NCBI RefSeq assembly: GCF_036703385.1
Contig: NZ_DATNPA010000788.1
Coordinates: 1 to 14,656, forward strand
Source: Allocoleopsis sp036703385
GTDB taxonomy: Bacteria > Cyanobacteriota > Cyanobacteriia > Cyanobacteriales > Coleofasciculaceae
Direction of reading: 5' to 3'
Length of the DNA stretch: 14,656 bases
Shown: positions 1-5,306 of the stretch, piece after piece
Numbering within the stretch: position 1 is the first letter of the stretch
Layout: each line of letters begins with the position of its first letter
Notes under the pieces: generated by a model
Databases searched by the model: none
Seen by the model: the letters and a program-made list of their open reading frames with translations, nothing else
What the model was told of the DNA's origin: nothing
Translations under genes and position numbers: made by a program

Positions 1-2
1 GG

Positions 3-1784
3 ATCTATGGACGCCGCGCTGGTTCTACCTCCCCTGCGTGGAACTATGGCGTTGATTTCGTTGGGCGACAGCGCCTAGTTCCAGAAGCCACCCCAGAATT
101 TGCGGCCTCAGATGCCTATGTGAATGAACTGGTGGCTCCCACAGAGGAACCCGTTCTCCGTCCCGATTTAACCCGAGAAGACGTTCAAGATGGCCTACAG
201 CGAACGGTTCAATCCACTGTTCGCCTCCTCCAACGTGGCTTGTGTGCTACCCATTTATTTGTCCTGGGTGAAGACAATCAAGAGTCAACCCTTGTGCCTC
301 AAAGCGCCAGCGCTAAAAATTTCGCATCGTTTCAAGGGTTCCGAGTGGCGGTTGTGTGGGGTCTGCTGGGATTATTGCTAACCGTACAAGCAGATTGGCT
401 GATGGCTCAAAGACTGCGAATGCCAACGAAGCCTCCTGTGGCTTCAGCCACTAGGGAGCCATCCACTGCCGTCTCTCTCCCCCAAATATCATTGCAAAAA
501 AGCGAAAAGCAGAGGACAAAGGGCTTCAATGCTTCAGGGTTTACCAGAGATGGAAAGACGAGCGTCATCATTCATGAAGCAGATAACTCCTTGACGCAGG
601 AGAAAACCAAGGCAGCCCAAGCTGCCAATTTAGCAGCAGCGCGTAGCGCCTCAGCGAATCCCTCCTTCAACAACCGACTGTTAGATGACAAGCTGGCTCT
701 TTACCAACAGCGACTGCTCCAAAGCGGGCCTCCGGATATCCTGATTATCGGCAGTTCTAGAGCGTTACGAGGAGTTGATCCGATCGCTCTTCAAGATGCC
801 TTAGCCGCTCAGGGTCATCCGAATCTAGAGGTATTTAACTTTGCGATCAACGGAGCCACTGCTCAGATCGTAGACTTAATCATCCGCCGCCTCTTAACGC
901 CAGAGCAACTTCCCCAATTGATTATTTGGGCAGATGGTGCACGGGCGTTTAATAGTGGTCGGGAGGATGCTACCTATAGAGCGATCGCCACCTCTGAAGG
1001 CTACCAGCATCTCCAAGCAGGAACCTTTCCCACGGTCACTGGAGGCGATCGTGATAGCGTAGCGCGGCGTCAGAGCGCTGCTCGTCGCGCTGGAAACACA
1101 GCACAACCCAACAATCCTGAAGAACAAAACTCAGCTCAACCCTTAGCTGCTTTTGGTTTGAGTTATCAATCCATCAGTGAGTGGTTAAATCAGTCTCTCG
1201 GTCATATCTCCTCCACTTATCCCCAGCGAGATAAACTGAAATCCCTATTATGTGAACAAATTGTCGGTCTTCTCAAACACACGAAGGTTTCCCCAACTGA
1301 AACCGACCAAAAGCTCCAAAAATTATCACCTTTGGAGGAGTCAATTGACTTTGATGGATTCCTCCCTCTATCCGTTCGCTTTAATCCAGCTACTTATTAC
1401 AAGAACCATCCCAGAGTGGCCGGGGATTATGACGGTGATTATCAATCCTTTCAACTTTATGGAGAACAAGATACAGCTCTAGCCTCGCTTCTACAATTTG
1501 CACGAGCTAATAATATTGGGATTGTTTTTGTTAACCTTCCCCTCACCAGAGATTACTTAGATCCAGCCCGTACTGAATACGAAGCGAAGTTTCAGCAGTA
1601 TATGTACTCTTGGGCTAGGGAAAAGGGACTGATATTCCGAGACTTAAGTCGGTTAAAGTTGCTCACCAAACCAGATTTCTTTTCCGACCCTAGTCACCTG
1701 AATCGCTATGGTGCTTACAAAGTATCCAACTATCTGGCTCAAGACCCCATGATTCCCTGGCCTACTAAGGAATCTAGGAAATAG
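3..1784 (+). CDS. DUF1574 / SGNH-hydrolase-like membrane protein, 5' end outside window
   Basis: The protein probably works at the cell envelope with the MBOAT acyltransferase encoded next, as AlgJ/AlgX and DltD do with AlgI and DltB. The frame is open to the left edge. The first in-window start, GTG at 120, has no Shine-Dalgarno sequence, so I treat the gene as 5'-partial. The residues before it (IYGRR..PAW) resemble, from memory, the N-terminal region of cyanobacterial DUF1574 proteins. Counting from GTG 120 (554 aa), a hydrophobic helix lies at about 74-92, followed by a variable linker to about 178. The SGNH-like core starts at 206 with DILIIGSSRALRG, where S212/S213 is the likely nucleophile position. 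FNFAING (239-245) and IIWADGARAFNSG (268-280) follow, and the core ends with DPSHLNRYG (523-531), whose D523 and H526 match the block V Asp-His pair. A charged segment at 310-325 is encoded by an inserted palindromic repeat. Family assignment is fairly sure; hydrolase or transferase activity is inferred. Confidence 0.8.
   Translation: MYGRRAGSTSPAWNYGVDFVGRQRLVPEATPEFAASDAYVNELVAPTEEPVLRPDLTREDVQDGLQRTVQSTVRLLQRGLCATHLFVLGEDNQESTLVPQSASAKNFASFQGFRVAVVWGLLGLLLTVQADWLMAQRLRMPTKPPVASATREPSTAVSLPQISLQKSEKQRTKGFNASGFTRDGKTSVIIHEADNSLTQEKTKAAQAANLAAARSASANPSFNNRLLDDKLALYQQRLLQSGPPDILIIGSSRALRGVDPIALQDALAAQGHPNLEVFNFAINGATAQIVDLIIRRLLTPEQLPQLIIWADGARAFNSGREDATYRAIATSEGYQHLQAGTFPTVTGGDRDSVARRQSAARRAGNTAQPNNPEEQNSAQPLAAFGLSYQSISEWLNQSLGHISSTYPQRDKLKSLLCEQIVGLLKHTKVSPTETDQKLQKLSPLEESIDFDGFLPLSVRFNPATYYKNHPRVAGDYDGDYQSFQLYGEQDTALASLLQFARANNIGIVFVNLPLTRDYLDPARTEYEAKFQQYMYSWAREKGLIFRDLSRLKLLTKPDFFSDPSHLNRYGAYKVSNYLAQDPMIPWPTKESRK
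1044..1095. repeat. GC-rich palindromic repeat inserted in frame inside the DUF1574 gene
   Basis: The stretch begins with GCGATCGT and is dense in AGCGC/GCGCT words unlike the surrounding gene. Arms 1061-1069 (AGCGCGGCG) and 1083-1091 (CGTCGCGCT) pair over 9 bp with one G-T wobble, around a 13-nt loop. It translates in frame to a very charged stretch (DRDSVARRQSAARRAG). It resembles the small dispersed palindromic repeats of filamentous cyanobacteria. That resemblance is from memory, and only one copy is visible here. Confidence 0.55.
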
Positions 1785-1790
1785 GGACTG

Positions 1791-1919
1791 GGTTGAAGGT
1801 GAAGGTTAGAAGGTTAGAAGGTTGAAGGCTAGAAGGTTAGAATTTTTAACTTTCAACTTGCCAACTTTCAACTTGCCAACTTTTAACTTGTCAACTTGTC
1901 AACTTGCCAACTTTCAACT
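1791..1919. repeat. Degenerate tandem 7/8-mer repeats in two complementary blocks
   Basis: The first block (1791-1842) is built from GAAGGTTA / GGTTGAAG units. After a short T run, the second block (1847-1919) alternates AACTTTC and AACTTGCC/AACTTGTC units. The second block is roughly the reverse complement of the first, so the transcript can fold back. For example, GTTGAAGGT at 1792-1800 pairs with ACTTTCAAC at 1910-1918, including one G-U pair. The tract fills nearly the whole gap between the DUF1574 stop and the MBOAT start. It resembles cyanobacterial STRR-type repeats. Confidence 0.75.
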
Positions 1920-1941
1920 CTTTTTCCCAATTCCAACAAAA

Positions 1942-3537
1942 ATGACATTTATCTCGATTCTGTACGGCCTTTTCCTGCTGGGGTTCCTGGGAATTTACTG
2001 GTTTTTAGGAAGAACGTCAGCCGCTGAACTTAAGAGTGTCGCTACCGCTAGCTTCTCTAAAGCAGTGGTCTTAGAACGCTCAAAAAAGCTATCTCGGCAA
2101 CTCTGGGCGTTACTCATCGTTAGTCTAATTTTTTATGCCTCCCTGCAAATCCAATACATCCCTTTACTTCTAGTAATTACCTACATCAACTTTTCTCTGG
2201 GAAAGGCTCTTGGCACCAATACGACACCAGGGTCACATGCCACGAATCAGCGTCTTTCTAATGCCGCTTGGCAACGGGCGCAAAAGGCTTGGAATCACCG
2301 ACGATTCAAGCTTCTGTGGCTGGGTATTTTCTTAAATGTGCTCGGTTTACTCAGTTTCAAGTACCTTCCTTTCTTTTTGACCAACTTGGCAACACTTCTA
2401 GGCTTATCGGTTGTTCAAGAGAGTGCTAGCTGGCTGGACACTCACTTAATAGCTCCCCTAGGTCTTTCGTTCTTTACCTTTGAGTGCATTGCCTATCTAA
2501 TTGATGTGTATCGGGGCGCACCAGCAACCGATAAGCTTCTACAGTTTTCCGCCTATAAATTGTTTTTTCCCAAGCTGATTTCTGGTCCGATCACTCGCTA
2601 TCATCAGTTTGCTGCGGGGCTGAAGACCTTAAATTTTCCGAGTGCTTCTGTGTTAACAGAAGGATTGTGGCTGATTGCCTGTGGCGCTTTTAAAAAGGCA
2701 CTTTTGGCAGACCAATTGGGTATTCTTGTCAATTTGTGCTTTGGCAACTTGCAGCGAGCAGGGAGTGGTGATTTATGGCTGGCTGTCGTTGCCTATGGTC
2801 TACAACTGTATCTTGACTTCAGTGGCTATGTAGATATTGCCCGTGGTAGTGCGATTCTGATGGGCTTTAATCTTCCAGAAAACTTTGATTTTCCCTACTT
2901 CAGCACCAGTATTGCCGATTTCTGGCGGCGCTGGCACATTACATTGGGGGATTGGATACGCAATTATCTTTATTTTCCTTTGGGGGGGTCGCGTAAAGGT
3001 CTGGCTCGAACCTGCTTCAATCTGCTGATTGTGATGCTGATTACGGGTATCTGGCATGGAGCCGCTTGGGGTTTTATTGTCTGGGGTGGATTGCATGGTC
3101 TTGCCTTGGTGGCTCACCGCTGGACTCAAGCGATCGCTGATAGTTCTGAGGGGGCAAAACGTTGGTGGGAAAGTGGCTTAGGTGTAGTAGTGGCCTGGTT
3201 ATTGACCCAGTCAATGGTATTCACGTCCTGGATTTTTTTCCGCTTACCCAATCTCAAAGATGCAGGCTTAGTCTTACAGAACCTTTGGGGTCACTCAGCT
3301 GATATCCAATTTGCCCAAAAGGTTTACATTGAGGCGCTGGGTTTAGAGCGCTTTCAGATTGCTTTACTTTTAGCAACATTATTTGCGTCAATGGGTCTGG
3401 TTTTTGTTATCCAACGAGGGTTGAAGTTACAACTCAACTGGCCTTTGAAACTAGTCTTAGTGCCCCTATGTCTGTTTACCGTTTGGGTGTTGGCTCCTAA
3501 CACTGGCCTACAGCCTTATATTTACTTCGACTTTTAG
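1942..3537 (+). CDS. MBOAT-family O-acyltransferase (AlgI/DltB-like)
   Basis: This is a multi-pass membrane protein of 531 aa, the usual size for AlgI-like MBOAT enzymes. The family moves acyl groups across the membrane for O-acylation of polysaccharides or other envelope polymers. Hydrophobic helices run throughout. Recognisable segments are APLGLSFFTFECIAYLIDVY (171-190), FPKLISGPITRYHQF (209-223), LQLYLDFSGYVDIARGSA (287-304), FWRRWHITLGDWIRNYLYFP (327-346) and GIWHGAAWGFIVWGGLHG (369-386). H332 and H372 are the conserved family histidines, H372 being the likely catalytic one. The C-terminus PYIYFDF is typical of the family. I chose ATG 1942: the longer frame from TTG 1822 only translates the intergenic repeat (TFNLPTFNLP...). 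No Shine-Dalgarno sequence is evident. It follows the DUF1574/SGNH gene on the same strand, suggesting a two-gene O-acylation module. The acceptor polymer is unknown. Confidence 0.9.
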   Translation: MTFISILYGLFLLGFLGIYWFLGRTSAAELKSVATASFSKAVVLERSKKLSRQLWALLIVSLIFYASLQIQYIPLLLVITYINFSLGKALGTNTTPGSHATNQRLSNAAWQRAQKAWNHRRFKLLWLGIFLNVLGLLSFKYLPFFLTNLATLLGLSVVQESASWLDTHLIAPLGLSFFTFECIAYLIDVYRGAPATDKLLQFSAYKLFFPKLISGPITRYHQFAAGLKTLNFPSASVLTEGLWLIACGAFKKALLADQLGILVNLCFGNLQRAGSGDLWLAVVAYGLQLYLDFSGYVDIARGSAILMGFNLPENFDFPYFSTSIADFWRRWHITLGDWIRNYLYFPLGGSRKGLARTCFNLLIVMLITGIWHGAAWGFIVWGGLHGLALVAHRWTQAIADSSEGAKRWWESGLGVVVAWLLTQSMVFTSWIFFRLPNLKDAGLVLQNLWGHSADIQFAQKVYIEALGLERFQIALLLATLFASMGLVFVIQRGLKLQLNWPLKLVLVPLCLFTVWVLAPNTGLQPYIYFDF

Positions 3538-3726
3538 CGCTTTAGAGGCGATTTTGGGCGCTATTGGGTTTACAATTACCCTTCGGGCTGCTCGCCCTCA
3601 GCTGGCATTAGTACTGATGCTTATTCTGGGCTGTCTCTACAGGTAGTGTGTAGGAGACGTGTGCTACCGCTACTCCTAGTGTTTAGTCCGCTAATGACCG
3701 TTAGATCCATCAGTTTCCTAACGAAA

Positions 3727-3755
3727 TAGACACCTATTTTAAAATAACTTAATAT
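3727..3755 (+). promoter_or_regulatory. Candidate psbA promoter (-35/-10)
   Basis: TAGACA at 3727-3732 matches the -35 consensus at 5 of 6 positions. After a 17-bp spacer, TAATAT at 3750-3755 matches the -10 consensus at 4 of 6. TATAGT at 3753-3758 is an alternative -10 but would need a 20-bp spacer. Transcription would start near 3762 and leave a leader of about 130 nt, longer than is usual for psbA. A promoter closer to the gene is therefore possible. Confidence 0.35.
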
Positions 3756-3832
3756 AGTATTTTAAATATATATGAACAAATATAAAAAACAGTAGAAATT
3801 CTCCATTCATCTCAATAAGATGTATCGACATA

Positions 3833-3855
3833 TAAGGCAAAAATTGTTTGCCTTA
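3833..3855 (+). promoter_or_regulatory. Perfect 9-bp inverted repeat in the psbA leader
   Basis: TAAGGCAAA (3833-3841) and TTTGCCTTA (3847-3855) are exact reverse complements around the 5-nt loop AATTG, ending 35 nt before the psbA ATG. If transcribed it is a leader hairpin that could affect mRNA stability or translation. As DNA it could be an operator. No T tract follows, so it is not an intrinsic terminator. Confidence 0.5.
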
Positions 3856-3890
3856 CTTAATAAAAAACTTCACTAGTAATCATTCAAACC

Positions 3891-4973
3891 ATGACAACCA
3901 CCTTACAGCGTCGCGAGAGCGGCAATCTGTGGGATCGCTTTTGCGATTGGGTCACCAACACCAACAACCGTATCTATGTGGGTTGGTTCGGTGTCCTGAT
4001 GATTCCTACCCTGTTAACGGCGACCACCTGCTTCATCATTGCCTTCATCGCTGCTCCCCCTGTGGACATCGATGGTATCCGTGAGCCTGTTGCGGGTTCT
4101 CTGCTGTTTGGCAACAACATCATCTCTGGCGCTGTTGTTCCTTCTTCTAATGCCATTGGCTTGCACTTTTACCCCATTTGGGAAGCAGCTTCTCTGGATG
4201 AGTGGCTCTACAACGGTGGTCCTTACCAGCTGGTTGTATTCCACTTCCTGATCGGCATCTTCTGCTGGATGGGTCGTCAGTGGGAACTGAGCTACCGCTT
4301 AGGTATGCGTCCTTGGATCTGCGTAGCTTACAGCGCTCCTGTAGCTGCTGCTACGTCCGTCTTACTGATCTACCCAATTGGTCAAGGTAGCTTCTCCGAT
4401 GGTATGCCTCTGGGTATCAGCGGAACCTTCAACTTCATGTTTGTGTTCCAAGCTGAACACAACATCCTGATGCACCCCTTCCATATGCTCGGTGTGGCTG
4501 GCGTGTTCGGCGGTTCTCTGTTCAGCGCGATGCACGGTAGCTTGGTGACCTCCAGCTTAGTGCGCGAGACTACCGAGAATGAGTCTCAGAACTATGGCTA
4601 CAAGTTTGGTCAAGAAGAAGAGACCTACAACATCGTTGCAGCTCACGGCTACTTCGGTCGTCTCATCTTCCAATATGCCAGCTTTAACAACAGCCGCTCT
4701 CTGCACTTCTTCTTAGGTGCTTGGCCAGTCGTTTGCATCTGGTTCACCGCCTTGGGCATCAGCACAATGGCCTTCAACCTGAACGGGTTCAACTTCAACC
4801 AATCCATTCTGGATTCCCAAGGACGTGTCGTTAACACATGGGCGGATGTACTCAACCGCGCTAACTTGGGCTTTGAAGTAATGCACGAGCGTAATGCTCA
4901 CAACTTCCCTCTGGACTTAGCTTCTGGTGAGACTACTCCCGTTGCTCTCCAAGCTCCAGTTATTAATGGCTAA
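3891..4973 (+). CDS. psbA: Photosystem II reaction-centre protein D1
   Basis: This is the thylakoid D1 subunit that, with D2, binds P680, pheophytin, QB and the Mn4CaO5 cluster. Its 360 aa is the normal precursor length. Key residues in place are D61, H118, Y161 (TyrZ), D170, E189, H190, H198 (P680 ligand), H215 and H272 (iron ligands), H252 and S264 (QB site), and H332, E333, H337 and D342 (cluster ligands). A344 is the mature C-terminus, followed by a 16-residue extension of the kind removed by CtpA. Q130 marks the low-light D1:1 type rather than the high-light E130 type. Unusual residues, compared with D1 sequences from memory, are F73, W126, L158 and C282. F158L is one of three marks of the microaerobic D1' form, but the other two (A80, A286) are absent: here they are G80 and T286. 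The ATG at 3891 starts the family-standard MTTTLQRRES; no clear Shine-Dalgarno sequence precedes it. It is monocistronic, with its own terminator. Confidence 0.99.
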   Translation: MTTTLQRRESGNLWDRFCDWVTNTNNRIYVGWFGVLMIPTLLTATTCFIIAFIAAPPVDIDGIREPVAGSLLFGNNIISGAVVPSSNAIGLHFYPIWEAASLDEWLYNGGPYQLVVFHFLIGIFCWMGRQWELSYRLGMRPWICVAYSAPVAAATSVLLIYPIGQGSFSDGMPLGISGTFNFMFVFQAEHNILMHPFHMLGVAGVFGGSLFSAMHGSLVTSSLVRETTENESQNYGYKFGQEEETYNIVAAHGYFGRLIFQYASFNNSRSLHFFLGAWPVVCIWFTALGISTMAFNLNGFNFNQSILDSQGRVVNTWADVLNRANLGFEVMHERNAHNFPLDLASGETTPVALQAPVING

Positions 4974-4994
4974 GAACTAGATTCTAGCTAAATC

Positions 4995-5026
4995 AAAAGC
5001 GCTCTCTTTTCAGGGGGCGCTTTTTT
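4995..5026 (+). terminator. Intrinsic terminator of psbA
   Basis: Nucleotides 4995-5006 (AAAAGCGCTCTC) pair with 5013-5024 (GGGGGCGCTTTT), forming a 12-bp stem with two G-T wobbles and a 6-nt loop. A run of six T (5021-5026) follows the GC core, with more T after it. It lies about 20 nt after the psbA stop and isolates psbA from the next gene. Confidence 0.9.
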
Positions 5027-5306
5027 GTTGTTGTGCAAAAGAAGCCATATCACTTTCTATATGCATCTGTTCGGTGTTTGCAGCGAAACAGTACGACGAT
5101 AAATTCTTTGTTATCGATATACCTAATAGATGGTACCGCGTCCTGCTGCGCGATCGCACCGCTTGTTTCACATTTTATGCATTTTGTCAATATATAGAAG
5201 CTATAGCCAGCTAGCATCAGAGAACAGGCCCTAACCCCCCAATCTCCCCAACTTCTTTAACTAGCAGTTGTAGGATGAAAGAAATTTCAGTGCTTTGACA
5301 AGTCCC
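5027..5306. other. Intergenic region before the PlsY-dikinase fusion gene
   Basis: No gene is visible. It contains a HIP1 octamer at 5150-5157 and a candidate promoter at 5167-5196. A C-rich stretch at 5233-5245 (AACCCCCCAATCT) also occurs exactly inside the MITE-like element at 8406-8418. Confidence 0.5.
5167..5196 (+). promoter_or_regulatory. Candidate promoter for the PlsY-dikinase fusion gene
   Basis: TTCACA at 5167-5172 matches the -35 consensus at 5 of 6 positions. After an 18-bp spacer, TATATA at 5191-5196 matches the -10 consensus at 4 of 6. The placement after the psbA terminator and about 110 bp before the gene is reasonable. The evidence is consensus matching only. Confidence 0.28.

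Larger units (their letters stand above)
3538..3890. other. Non-coding region upstream of psbA
   Basis: No convincing gene is present. The first part (3538-3700) is of mixed composition; a weak 6-bp stem (3535-3540 with 3558-3563) overlaps the MBOAT stop but has no T tract. From about 3730 the sequence is very AT-rich, as expected for a psbA control region. It holds a candidate promoter and a perfect hairpin, listed separately. The short reading frame from 3848 into psbA is only a shifted-frame shadow. Confidence 0.6.

Noticed and set aside
1822..1941. N-terminal extension of the MBOAT protein from TTG 1822
   Set aside because: It only translates the intergenic repeat into TFNLPTFNLP-type residues; ATG 1942 begins the hydrophobic N-terminus expected of the family.
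3848..4084. 78-aa reading frame overlapping the psbA start
   Set aside because: It is a shifted-frame shadow of psbA with no family resemblance and no ribosome binding site.
3891..4973. Rogue or non-functional D1
   Set aside because: All manganese-cluster ligands, TyrZ, H190, chlorophyll and iron ligands and the processed C-terminus are present.
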